Positions 38,174 to 48,800 of a stretch of DNA of 64,000 nucleotides are shown here, piece after piece (position 1 is the stretch's first letter; each line of letters opens with the position of its first letter). Source of the stretch: an uncultured Prevotella sp. Its GTDB lineage: Bacteria > Bacteroidota > Bacteroidia > Bacteroidales > Bacteroidaceae. The notes under the pieces are model-generated. The model had not been told where the DNA came from. It was given only the letters and a program-made list of their open reading frames with translations, and did no database searches. The position numbers were made by a program, and so were the translations under genes. The stretch lies in contig CAMOGW010000001.1 in assembly GCA_946614435.1 (NCBI GenBank), positions 161,157-225,156 of the forward strand, given 5' to 3'.

Positions 38174-39436
38174 TCATCCCATTCTCCCCCATGCTTTCAG
38201 ATGACCGATGATGGTTGTCTCTACCCTACCCGTCCATTCATCAGACACACCGTATTTCGTAGCAATCGTTCTGAACTGCTTCAGTGATGCAACCACATCA
38301 CGAATGATAGCATCAGGACGACGGATTCCGTTGTCACGGGCGAACTGAATCACATCATCACGAGTGATGTTCCGCAACTTTGCCCTGATGTAGAGGCAGT
38401 GATCTTCATTGGGCATGAAACCACCATTGTCTATGATATAGGTAATATCGTAGGCTGGTGACAGCCGCCAAGTGCCATCCTCGTTCATGATAAACGAGAA
38501 GTTTTTGTTATGGTCATCAGTATTATTAGCCAAGATATTGAAAACCATTCTTCGGAACACCTCCTGGCAATCTGACTCAGGAAGATGAAGTTTTCGACAT
38601 ACTATTAACAGCTGCTCGTAACTGTCGGCATCAGGATAAATTGCAGCTAATGTTTGAGTATAAATTTTTCTTTCTCCATCACGGTCAAAGCGCTTAGTCA
38701 AGAAATGATTATTGCCTTCAACAGGATAGAGTTCTGACTGCATCATCTGGATTCCGGCCTTTGTTGCCAACTCGTAATAGGTCATCTCCAATTCTGCGGA
38801 ACTATATTGAGAATTACCAAACTTCAAGATATAGTAATCGAAGTCTTTCAGACCAAAAATCTGTCCACTACGTATCTCGCCATTCTTACGATTGATGGCA
38901 ATAATGGCTTTAGGCTGACGACCTCCAGCAGAAGTACCGACCGTTAATAACGACTGCATCGTAATGGATTCGTCAGGCAAGATACGCGCATTCTCTCTGT
39001 CCGTATAGATTCGCATGGCTAAGTCTGCCAAAGATTTCATGTCTATCTTTGTGGCTTTCCGCTCGCGAGACAGTTCTGGTTCAAATTCCAAGGCACCCAT
39101 ACCTCGTTTACCGATGAATGAGAGTTTATCCAAAGGAGTGATGTCGGCATTTGCCAAATGGTTCTGCTGTCGCCAAAGGTCAAAGAGTTGATTACCCCAG
39201 GCATCAGGCAATGAATCTGCAACAAAAGCTGGCAACTTCTGATATATCTTCGCATCCTCGCCCCAAACTGGAGCAAGAGCACGGACTCCATCTATAGGAG
39301 CAACCAATGGAGAAATGTTGAGTCCCTTCTTAAGAAAATCTGGGTTATATATAAAATAAGACAGATGGCGACGTTCATCCCATGCCAGCCTTCCAATCTC
39401 TTCTCCCCATAGGATCACTTTCAACGTCTTCGTCAT
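38174..39436 (-). CDS. hipA: HipA-like kinase toxin
   Basis: LTKRFDRDGERKIYTQTLAAI; NTDDHNKNFSFIMNEDGTWRLSPAYDITY. Confidence 0.9.
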   Translation of the reverse strand: MTKTLKVILWGEEIGRLAWDERRHLSYFIYNPDFLKKGLNISPLVAPIDGVRALAPVWGEDAKIYQKLPAFVADSLPDAWGNQLFDLWRQQNHLANADITPLDKLSFIGKRGMGALEFEPELSRERKATKIDMKSLADLAMRIYTDRENARILPDESITMQSLLTVGTSAGGRQPKAIIAINRKNGEIRSGQIFGLKDFDYYILKFGNSQYSSAELEMTYYELATKAGIQMMQSELYPVEGNNHFLTKRFDRDGERKIYTQTLAAIYPDADSYEQLLIVCRKLHLPESDCQEVFRRMVFNILANNTDDHNKNFSFIMNEDGTWRLSPAYDITYIIDNGGFMPNEDHCLYIRAKLRNITRDDVIQFARDNGIRRPDAIIRDVVASLKQFRTIATKYGVSDEWTGRVETTIIGHLKAWGRMG

Positions 39437-39442
39437 ATCGGC

Positions 39443-39778
39443 TTACTTTTTAGGGTGACGGATTCTTTGTGCCTTCTTTTCTTCCTTACGGATGAGATAA
39501 GGCGATTCTGGCAATTCAGGCATGAGATCATCCAATGCATTGACCTGACCAACCACCTTCAGAAGCAGGATGAATGTTGACAGCGACAAGTTACCTGCCG
39601 CACCATTTTCAAACTTATAGATGGTAGTCAGTCCGATCCCCGACTGTTCGGCAACCTCCTTTTGAGTGAGATTGCATCGCATCCTGTACTCCTTGAAACG
39701 CTCACCAAGCAACCGTACAAGTTCTGGTGTAGAATATTCATAAAGGTCTGCCATAATTGCACTTTTTACATTCAGCAA
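39443..39778 (-). CDS. hipB: HipB-like HTH antitoxin
   Basis: MRCNLTQKEVAEQSGIGLTTIYKFENG; adjacent to hipA. Confidence 0.8.
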   Translation of the reverse strand: MLNVKSAIMADLYEYSTPELVRLLGERFKEYRMRCNLTQKEVAEQSGIGLTTIYKFENGAAGNLSLSTFILLLKVVGQVNALDDLMPELPESPYLIRKEEKKAQRIRHPKK

Positions 39779-39933
39779 AGTGATGATTATACATTATACA
39801 CACTATTACAATCACCTTATTACCGTTTATAAGTGCAAAAATAAGACTAATTTTTCAATTTACCAAACTTTTTCGATAAATGTGCGAATATTAGAGGATT
39901 TTTCGTACCGTAATGTCGAGGCCATTATTCCAC

Positions 39934-40512
39934 TCACTTAACCACGACCTTCTTTCCGTCCTTAATGATGATACCTGACTGTCCATCAGTTGCAATCATT
40001 CCATTCAAGGCATGCCCGAAAGAATCATTATTAGCATTGCCTGCCTTCATTGACCGTATGCCAGAGGTGCCACCTACGGTTTCCACGCGGATGGTTCCCG
40101 TGAGGCTGCTGATATTGGCAGCACCCTGGATGGCTTTGCCGAGGATATACAGGCCACTGTAGCGACTGGCCGCACCATAGAACATCACGACATTGCCCCA
40201 AGGCGAGAACAAGGCCAGCGTTCCTGCTGGACAGTCGCCCTCAATGCAGTCGGCACCATAGCTGACAGCCGTGGAAGGATAAAAAATCTTCTCGTTGTTA
40301 CTGTAGTTTTCTACCGCAACTTCCAAGGGCAACATCCCGTAGAGCGACTTGGCTGCACTGGTCTCGTTCAGTTCGTAGATAATGACATTCGTACCATCCG
40401 ATACCTTTATCTTCATCGCATCGGATATGTTATTTTCCGTAAAATTAATCTGTTGCAGCCAGCCGCTGACGAGCGAAGAGGCATTGCTTACTTGAGAGGA
40501 GCGAATCCACAA
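39934..40512 (-). pseudogene. Cyclophilin-like-fold surface protein, N-terminally truncated
   Basis: LPLEVAVENYSNNEKIFYPSTAVSYGADCIEGDCPAGTLALFSPWGNVVMFYG; sorting-tail-like GIIIKDGKKVVVK; no signal peptide. Confidence 0.5.
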
Positions 40513-41378
40513 GCTCTTGCTGTAGTAGCGGCCCTCGGGCCCTCTAAAAAACTATCTACATCAGATTGCTCCTTGACGGATATGATAGAGTTGATGGCCT
40601 TGCTGAGCAAATCAGAATATTTGCCCATGCGCAGACCGTCCCGTGTCTCTTTGTTGAAGGCACTACAGAGTTTGACATCCGGCTTCGTCATGGGCTTGCA
40701 GAGCAGACGCATCTTGTCAAGCAAGTCTTTCGGATGCAGATGGTCAACAAGCACTTCGCCATCATCCTTGATATAGACCATGTAGAACGGATGCAGCTGG
40801 TTCTTGTGGTCGATGTTCACGCCTGTTGTGCGGTTCTTCATTTTGCTATTTCCATTGATGGGATGGGTAAACTTGTCTTTCAGGTCACAGATGAGCTGTT
40901 GCAGTTTGCTGTCATGCTCGGGCGTAATGCTCTGGAGCATGAGAAGGAGCAGACGAATGATTTCAAGGTCATCCTTGATTTCCTTCTGCCACGATATATA
41001 GAACCCCATCATCTGCTCATTGGTCTTGTTGGACTTGAAACAAGATTTTTCCCGAATCCATTCTGCACACTCACGGGCAATGGCCTTTTGGGTCAGTTCA
41101 TTGCGTAGCTTCACCTCAAACTCTGAGCCGTAAAGCGTCCTTTCACGGTCTAATCGTGGGATGTAGAACTCACGCTGTTGCTTAGGGGTCTTCTCTGTTG
41201 TAAACGTCGGTGACATGAAGATGAAGCGTAACTCCTTGATGTCCTTCAATGCCTCCTTCAGTTCTTGGAAAGCATAGATGGAGAAGCAAGATGCCGCTAC
41301 GGATAGTCGGCTTCCGGCTTTCATTTGCGCTACGATATCATCCCGTAGTGTCTTGCTGATGTTGTTAATTAACTCCAT
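40488..41378 (-). pseudogene. Relic of a PLD-helicase (SNF2/DEAD) gene with internal deletions
   Basis: PLD-like N-terminus KAGSRLSVAASCFSIYAFQELKEAL; later SITPEHDSKLQQLICDLKDKFTHPINGNSK and HPFYMVYIKDDGEVLVDHLHPKDLL without helicase motifs. Confidence 0.55.
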
Positions 41379-41501
41379 CTCTATCTTCGTGCGCTAACTT
41401 TATGTGCGCAAATTTAATAAAAATAGAGCAAATAATGGCTTAAAGCCATATTAAATAAGGTAAATTTAGTACTTTTGCAACTCAGAAACCACAAACAAAC
41501 G

Positions 41502-41951
41502 ATGAAACAGTTATTTCAGTTCAAAGAGGTGCCTGCCGACTGGGCACTCTGTTTTCGAGACGAATGTCCCGTGCACGAGCAATGTCAGCGATGGCTGGCC
41601 GGTTCGTATGCACCGAAGACACTGGCTATACACCCTTGCGTGACACCCATGACGGTGAAGAAAGAACGGCCATGCAAATACTACGTGAAGCCGGAACCCG
41701 TCACACTGGCATACGGATTCGGCGACCTGTTCAGCCAAGTAAGACGCAATGAGTATGAACCGCTGCGACGCGCCGTCTATCGCATCTTCGGCAGCGAGAG
41801 CAGCTACTACCGCTGCAAACGCGGAAAACGACCTATCTCACCAGAACAACAGGAATCCGTCAAGAAGCTGTTCAGAGAGCACGGATATGAGCATCTGGTG
41901 ACATTTCTGCGCACTCAGGAGACTTACAACTTCCCTCCTGCCACTCCGTAA
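41502..41951 (+). CDS. Conserved hypothetical protein, DUF6078-like
   Basis: FKEVPADWALCFRDECPVHEQCQRWLAG... Confidence 0.55.
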   Translation: MKQLFQFKEVPADWALCFRDECPVHEQCQRWLAGSYAPKTLAIHPCVTPMTVKKERPCKYYVKPEPVTLAYGFGDLFSQVRRNEYEPLRRAVYRIFGSESSYYRCKRGKRPISPEQQESVKKLFREHGYEHLVTFLRTQETYNFPPATP

Positions 41952-42059
41952 AAAGGCTTTCAGAAGAGGGGTTTCCGACTGTCAGCAGACTGTCATGCCG
42001 TGACAACGAGACCGTCACGCCAAGACAGTAATGCTGTCACAACAAGACAACAAGGCTGT

Positions 42060-42090
42060 CTCGCCAAGACAAGCTTGCTGTCTTGGCGAG
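42060..42090. terminator. Strong hairpin CTCGCCAAGACA-AGCTTGC-TGTCTTGGCGAG
   Basis: 12-bp perfect stem, 7-nt loop downstream of 41951. Confidence 0.5.
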
Positions 42091-42094
42091 AACG

Positions 42095-42176
42095 TATCAT
42101 TGTCTTGAGAAGAAGGCAACGCTGTTACGGCAGGAAGATACTGCAAAACCGTATTAATATACACAAACAAAGGACA
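42095..42176. repeat. Right copy of 82-bp direct repeat
   Basis: About 78/82 identical to 595-676. Confidence 0.9.
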
Positions 42177-42293
42177 AAAAGTGAATAAAAGCATATCCAC
42201 AGCAAAATTTTAGGAAATTTATTCGTTTATTCGCAAATAAAAATGTAATTTTGCATGCATATACGAAACAATCACTTATCAACATCAAAAATT

Positions 42294-43655
42294 ATGAGCA
42301 GACAAAAGAAATTCATTCTCCAAGAAAACGAGATTCCCACACAGTGGTATAACATACAGGCCGACATGCCCCACAAGCCCATGCCACCCATTCATCCGGC
42401 TACGAAGCAGCCCATGACGGTTGACGACCTGGCTCACGTGTTCCCACGCGAGTGCTGCGTGCAGGAGCTGGATCAGGAGCATGCGTGGATTGACATTCCT
42501 GAGGACGTGCTGGAGCGCTACAAATACTACCGCTCTACTCCACTCGTGCGTGCCTACGCGCTGGAGGAGGCACTGGGCACTCCTGCCCACATCTACTTCA
42601 AGAATGAATCGACCAATCCGCTGGGCTCACACAAGATTAACTCTGCCATCCCTCAGTGCTACTATGCCAAGATGGAGGGCACGACCAACGTGACCACCGA
42701 GACGGGTGCCGGACAGTGGGGAGCCGCACTGAGCTATGCAGCCAAGATCTACGGACTGGACTGCGCGGTGTATCAGGTGAAGATCACGATGCAGCAGAAG
42801 CCTTACCGCTCGAGCATCATGCGCACGTTCGGGGCTGTGGTGGAGGGCTCGCCCTCCATGTCAACACGTGCCGGCAAGGACATCCTGACCAAAGACCCGA
42901 ACCACACGGGATCGCTGGGAACGGCCATCAGCGAGGCCGTGGAGCTGGCTACGACCACCCCCAATTGCAAATACACGCTGGGCTCGGTGCTCAACCACGT
43001 GGCCCTGCACCAGAGCATCATAGGACTGGAGGCCGAGAAGCAGATGCAGATGGCTGGCGAATATCCCGACATGGTGATTGGCTGCTTCGGCGGCGGCTCG
43101 AACTTCGGCGGCATAGCCTTCCCCTTCATGCGCCACAACCTGAAGGACGGAAAGACCACTGAGTTCATTGCAGCCGAGCCCGACAGCTGTCCGAAGCTGA
43201 CACGCGGACAGTTCCGCTACGACTTCGGCGACGAGGCTGGCTACACGCCCCTGCTGCCCATGTTCACGCTGGGCCACAACTTCAAGCCGTCAAATATTCA
43301 CGCTGGCGGTCTGCGCTATCACGGAGCAGGCATGATTGTGTCGCAGCTCATCAAGGACGGACTGATGCACGGTGTGGATATTCCGCAGCTTGAGACCTTC
43401 GAGGCCGGCATGTTCTTCGCCCGCACCGAGGGCATCATCCCTGCCCCCGAGAGCTGCCACGCCATCGCGGCCACCATTCGTGAGGCCAAGAAGTGTAAGG
43501 AGACTGGCGAGGAGAAGGTGATTCTCTTCAACCTCTCAGGCCACGGACTGATAGACATGCCCAGCTACGAGTCGTTCATCAAGGGTGACCTGCAGAACTA
43601 CACCGTCACCGACGAGATGATCGCCCAGAACTTGGCTGAACTCGACAAAGAATAG
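42294..43655 (+). CDS. trpB: Tryptophan synthase beta chain, TrpB2-type
   Basis: NPLGSHKINSA, TETGAGQWGAALSYAAK, GCFGGGSNFGG. Confidence 0.9.
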   Translation: MSRQKKFILQENEIPTQWYNIQADMPHKPMPPIHPATKQPMTVDDLAHVFPRECCVQELDQEHAWIDIPEDVLERYKYYRSTPLVRAYALEEALGTPAHIYFKNESTNPLGSHKINSAIPQCYYAKMEGTTNVTTETGAGQWGAALSYAAKIYGLDCAVYQVKITMQQKPYRSSIMRTFGAVVEGSPSMSTRAGKDILTKDPNHTGSLGTAISEAVELATTTPNCKYTLGSVLNHVALHQSIIGLEAEKQMQMAGEYPDMVIGCFGGGSNFGGIAFPFMRHNLKDGKTTEFIAAEPDSCPKLTRGQFRYDFGDEAGYTPLLPMFTLGHNFKPSNIHAGGLRYHGAGMIVSQLIKDGLMHGVDIPQLETFEAGMFFARTEGIIPAPESCHAIAATIREAKKCKETGEEKVILFNLSGHGLIDMPSYESFIKGDLQNYTVTDEMIAQNLAELDKE

Positions 43656-43657
43656 AA

Positions 43658-43853
43658 TCTTCGACCACGAATTTATCGAATTTTACGAATGTAATTATTC
43701 CCTGTGAGAGCAATAAAATCTTATAACCACGAATTTATCGAATTTTACGAATGTCTATTTATAGTAGCGCAGCCAAAATTCGATAAAATTCGAAACAAAT
43801 AATATAGCAGCGCAGCTAAAATTCGTAAAATTCGATAAATTCGTGGTCGAAGA
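43658..43853. repeat. Palindromic intergenic element with perfect 33-bp terminal inverted repeats and internal word copies
   Basis: TCTTCGACCACGAATTTATCGAATTTTACGAAT (43658-43690) = reverse complement of 43821-43853. Confidence 0.9.
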
Positions 43854-43897
43854 AAAAAAATTCGTGGTCGAAAAAAAATCCGTAGTCGAAGATAAGA

Positions 43898-44938
43898 TTA
43901 ATTCGTGGTGATGTGCAGGAAGCGGTTCACCTTGCCCACAAGGCTGCGGTCCATGTTGTCGATGAAAGCATCGAGCACGCGCGTCTTGCCCTCAACAGGA
44001 ATCACGTCATAATTGGCAATAGCTGCCGGAATGAGGCAGCTGTTGCCTGTTTTCAAGAGAATCTCGTCGCCCGTGTGGCGGATGCGAATACGGCAGTCGC
44101 CCTCTATGCAAGCGGAGATCACGAAGCTGTCGTACTTCAGCAGATTGCGATGGAACACGCCCGTCATCTCAGTCACGCGCACATCGAAATAAGGTGAGTC
44201 TATGATCTGCACGGCCTGGTCTTTCTTGTCACTATACACCGTGCGATACTCCTTTTCCACATGATAGTCGAGCGCCTGTGCAGCCTGTTCGGTGTGCAGC
44301 TCGCGCGGCTTGCCGTCCAAGCCGGGGCGGTTGTAGTCGAAGATGCGATAAGTGACATCCGACGACTGCTGCACCTCAGCCAGCAGGATGCCTCCGCAGA
44401 TGGCATGCACGCGCCCGGCAGGAATATAGAACACGTCGCCAGCCTTCACCTCGTGGCGAGCCAGCACCTCGGTGATGCTGCCGTCCTCTACTCGGCGCTG
44501 ATACTCGTAGGGCGTGATGTGCTCCTTGAAGCCGGCATAGAGAAAGCTGCCAGGCTGGGCCTGAATGACATACCACATCTCAGACTTGCCCATCTTGCCA
44601 TGAACGCGCTGCGCCATCTCGTCGTTGGGATGAACCTGAATGCTCAGGTCGCGCTTGGCATCGATGAACTTCACCAGCAAGGGCAGTTTGCCGTCGTAGC
44701 GCTGACTGACCGCACGGCCCAGTATCTCGACAGGCGCTTCATTGATGACTTCAATCAGATTGCGACCTTTCAGCGCCCCATTGCTCACGATGCTGATGCT
44801 CGAAGGCACAGCGCTCACCTCCCAGCTCTCACCTATCGGTTCCGACACTGGCTCCAGCCCTTTGTAGGGACACAACTGCTCGCCTCCCCACACCACGGGA
44901 TGCAGATTCGGTTCAAAAAGCAACGGATATAGTTTCAT
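43898..44938 (-). CDS. manA: Mannose-6-phosphate isomerase, type I
   Basis: LLVKFIDAKRDLSIQVHPNDEMA; DVFYIPAGRVHAICGGILLAEVQQSSDVTYRIFDYNRPG. Confidence 0.9.
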   Translation of the reverse strand: MKLYPLLFEPNLHPVVWGGEQLCPYKGLEPVSEPIGESWEVSAVPSSISIVSNGALKGRNLIEVINEAPVEILGRAVSQRYDGKLPLLVKFIDAKRDLSIQVHPNDEMAQRVHGKMGKSEMWYVIQAQPGSFLYAGFKEHITPYEYQRRVEDGSITEVLARHEVKAGDVFYIPAGRVHAICGGILLAEVQQSSDVTYRIFDYNRPGLDGKPRELHTEQAAQALDYHVEKEYRTVYSDKKDQAVQIIDSPYFDVRVTEMTGVFHRNLLKYDSFVISACIEGDCRIRIRHTGDEILLKTGNSCLIPAAIANYDVIPVEGKTRVLDAFIDNMDRSLVGKVNRFLHITTN

Positions 44939-45071
44939 AAACAAGATAATGCAAAAAAAAGTGATATAGACTAAATCTTAACTCTGCAAAGATAAGAAAT
45001 AAATCTATATCACTCAAATTATTTGGCCAACTTTTCTTCTAAATGGCCGTTTTTAGGGGAGATGCCGGTGC

Positions 45072-45500
45072 TTATCCGATCTCAATCTGACGGCTCACCT
45101 TCACTTTTTCCTCCACAAGCTTAGGCAGCTCAACGGTCAGCACTCCGTTCTCCACACGTGCTGCGATGTCCTCCTTCTTCACGTCGTCGGGCAGAATCAA
45201 GGTCTGTTCAAATTTGGTGTAAGAGAACTCACGGCGCAGATAGCGTGCGCTCTTGTCTTCCTCCTTGTTCTCCTGTTTCTTCTCCATCTTGATGATGAGG
45301 TTGCCCTCGTCGTTGATGTGAACATTGAAGTCTTCCTTCGTCATGCCTGGAGCGGCCAGTTCTACGGTGTAGCCCTTATCGCTCTCCTTCACGTTGATGG
45401 CAGGTGCTGTGGCATTTGCCTTCGGCATGAAATCGGTATCAAACAAATCGTTGAAAACACTGGGCAGCCAAGCTGCGTTACGTCTCATCATTGGTGTCAT
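45072..45500 (-). CDS. Hsp20/alpha-crystallin small heat-shock protein
   Basis: VELAAPGMTKEDFNVHI...GVLTVELPK. Confidence 0.9.
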   Translation of the reverse strand: MTPMMRRNAAWLPSVFNDLFDTDFMPKANATAPAINVKESDKGYTVELAAPGMTKEDFNVHINDEGNLIIKMEKKQENKEEDKSARYLRREFSYTKFEQTLILPDDVKKEDIAARVENGVLTVELPKLVEEKVKVSRQIEIG

Positions 45501-45697
45501 AATTTTGTCCTCCTAATTATTTTTAATTGGTTATACATTTTTGTTGTCTTTTCTGAGCGTCTCTTTTCAGCGCCGCTCACTTACTGTAATGCAACGTTCG
45601 TGCCAACGTGAAAACAGAAGACAAAATGACAGATGCAGCAGACAAAGTGTCAGACGTATCACCCGAAGACCGTCTATCGCGAGTTCTACTTCTGTTT

Positions 45698-45765
45698 CCA
45701 TCTGCTCCCATCTGCAACCCTTGTAAACATTTGAAAAACAAGCGATTGCAGATGGGAGCAGATGG
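45698..45765. repeat. Palindromic intergenic element, perfect 20-bp arms
   Basis: CCATCTGCTCCCATCTGCAA / TTGCAGATGGGAGCAGATGG. Confidence 0.85.
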
Positions 45766-45816
45766 AGCAGATATTTTGTAACTTTTCTTAGTTTGAACTA
45801 ACGTCTGTTCAATCTT

Positions 45817-48800
45817 TCATCGGCCTGATGAGCTGATAGCCTGAAGCACGCGCACGGCCTCTTCTACAGTGGGCACGTCGGTGACCACCATAGAGCGCTT
45901 GCCACCCTGCTCGCGAAGATTGCAGCGACGCACGTTCTGACCTATATAGTCGAGCACGCGGCCAAATGCACGGCTCTGATAGAAGGGGCTGCGGTCATTG
46001 CTCACAAAGAACATGAACATGCGTCCCTGCTTGAGCAGAATTTTCTCGCAGCCGTGAGCCATGCCCAACCGACGCAGACGAACCACCTGCAACAGCTCTT
46101 CGGCCACATGAGGGACGGGACCGAAACGGTCCTTCAACCGCGAGCGATAGGCATCGAGTTCCTTGTCGTCGCGAATATGGTCGAGTTCACGATAGAGCAG
46201 CATGCGCTCCGAGTCGCTCGGCACATACTGATCGGGGAAATACATCTCAAGGTCGGATTCCAGCGTGCAGTCGGAGACGTATAGCAGTGACTCTCCCGTC
46301 TCCTCCGAAAGAGAGGGGCCCTTCCGGACAGAGGAATTCGACGGTCTCTCCCCTTCTTCGGAGAGGTCGGGGACGGTTTCCTCATTCCTCAACTCAGCCA
46401 TCGCCTCATTCAGAATCTTCTGATAGGTCTCATAGCCCAAGTCAGAGATGAAGCCACTCTGTTCGGCTCCGAGCAGATTGCCGGCTCCACGAATGTCGAG
46501 GTCCTGCATGGCGATGTTGATGCCCGACCCCAGACCACTGAAGTTCTCGAGTGCCTCCAGTCGGCGACGCGAGTCGGCTGGGAGCGCTGAGAGCGGCGGA
46601 GCCAGCAGATAGCAGAATGCCTTTCGATTGCCACGCCCCACTCTGCCGCGCATCTGGTGCAGGTCAGAGAGTCCGAAGTTGTGCGCCCCGTTGATGATAA
46701 TGGTGTTGGCATTGGGAATATCGATTCCGTTCTCAACAATCGTGGTGGAGAGCAGCACATCGTAATCGTAGTTAGAGAAATCGAGCACAATTTTCTCCAG
46801 ATCGTCGGGCTTCATCTGTCCATGTCCGATGGCAATCCGACAGTCGGGAATGTACTTGTGAATGGTGTCGGCCAAGCTGGTGAGGTCGCTAATACGATTG
46901 TTGACGAAATAGACCTGACCGTTGCGCGACATCTCGAAGTTGATGGCATCGACAATGATCTCGGGCGAGAACGTGTGTATCTCGGTCTGGATGGGATAGC
47001 GGTTGGGGGGCGGTGTCTGAATGACGCTCAGATCGCGAGCGCCCAACAAAGAGAACTGCAGGGTGCGCGGAATGGGAGTAGCCGACATCGTGAGCGTATC
47101 GACATTGGTCTTCATCTGGCGCAACTTCTCCTTGGCTGACACGCCGAATTTCTGTTCCTCATCTATAATCAGAAGTCCCAAGTCTTTGAATTTCACAGAC
47201 TTGCCAATCAGTTTCTGAGTCCCAACAAGGATATCTATCTTCCCCTCTTCCAAGTCCTTGAGCAGAGCTGTAGTCTGCTTGGCAGTGCGAGCACGAGTGA
47301 GATAATCTACCCGGACGGGCATATCCTTCAAGCGCGAGGTAAACGTGCGATAATGCTGATAAGCCAGCACCGTGGTGGGCACCAACACGGCAACCTGCTT
47401 GCCATCGACGGCAGCTTTGAAGGCAGCTCGCACAGCCACCTCGGTCTTACCGAAGCCTACATCACCGCAGACCAGACGATCCATAGGACGGGCCTTCTCC
47501 ATATCAGCCTTCACATCCTGTGTAGCCTTCAGCTGGTCGGGCGTGTCCTCATAGAGGAACGAAGCCTCCAGCTCGTGCTGCATGTAGGTGTCGTGACTGA
47601 AGGCAAAGCCGCGCTGGGTGCGACGCTTGGAATAGAGACGTATGAGGTCGCGGGCAATGTCCTTGATGTGTTTCTTGGTGCGCTCCTTGAGTCGCTCCCA
47701 CTGGCCTGTACCAAGAAACGACATGCGCGGCGGCTGGCCGTTGTCCTGAGCCTTGTACTTGGACACTTTATAGAGTGAGTGTATGGACACATAGATGCTG
47801 TCGCCGTGCTGATACTGAATCTTGATCATCTCCTGAAATGCCTGTTCACCCGTAGCGGTAGTGATGGGCATACGGACAAGGCCCATGAACTTACCGATGC
47901 CGTGATCGACATGAACGACGAAGTCGCCTATCTCAAACTGCTGAATCTCCTTCAGCGTAAGAGCCACCTTTCCGCCCCGGGCCTTATCACTCTTCAGGTT
48001 ATACTTGTGGAAACGGTCGAAAATCTGATGATCGGTGAACAGGCAAAGGCGCAGGTCGTCATCGACGAAGCCCTCATGAAGGGTACGGTCAACGGGAATG
48101 AAGCACTGCTCATCGGCAGACTTCTGACTCTTGCGAGGGGCGGCATCGGCATCTGCCGAATGGGAGAGAATCTCCTGCAAACGCTCCTGCTGCTTGTGGC
48201 TGTCAGCCAGAATATAAACGTGGTAGCCGCGCAGACGATAATCCTCGAACGTGCTACTCAGCAAGTCGAAATTCTTATGGAAAAGAGGTTGAGGGGATGT
48301 GTGGAAAGAGATGGCATCGGCACAATGACCGCTTAGCTCAACCTTGCGGAAAGGAGCGGCATCGGCATCGAACTGTGTGCCTGTGACAATCTGCAGTTCG
48401 CGACGCATCTCACGTTCCAACTCGTCGCGTTCCACCTCAGTGGCATTCTCCAAACGCTCGGTCACTGCCTGCGTGGAAAAACCCTCCTGATAGGTGCGGT
48501 CAATGACCTCGCGCACATACTGATAATTACTGAACACAAGAAGAGAGTCGGCAGGCAGGAAACGCAGCAGCGACTCCTTCTCCTCAACGGTTGACATCTC
48601 AGGCACAATATCCACACGCTCGCAACGCTCACGAGAGAGCTGGTTCTCTACCTCAAAGGTACGGATGGAATCAATATCGTCGCCAAAAAAATCGATACGG
48701 AAGGGATATTCGTGACTGAAAGAAAAAACATCGAGTATGCTGCCACGAAGCGCATACTGACCTGGCTCATAGACATAATCGACCTCACGGAAGCCGAAAT

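Noticed and set aside
40566-41108. 180-aa plus ORF opposite the helicase relic
   Set aside because: Opposite frame has clear helicase-family similarity.
42656-43162. 168-aa alternative-frame ORF inside trpB
   Set aside because: GC-rich shadow frame; trpB is unambiguous.
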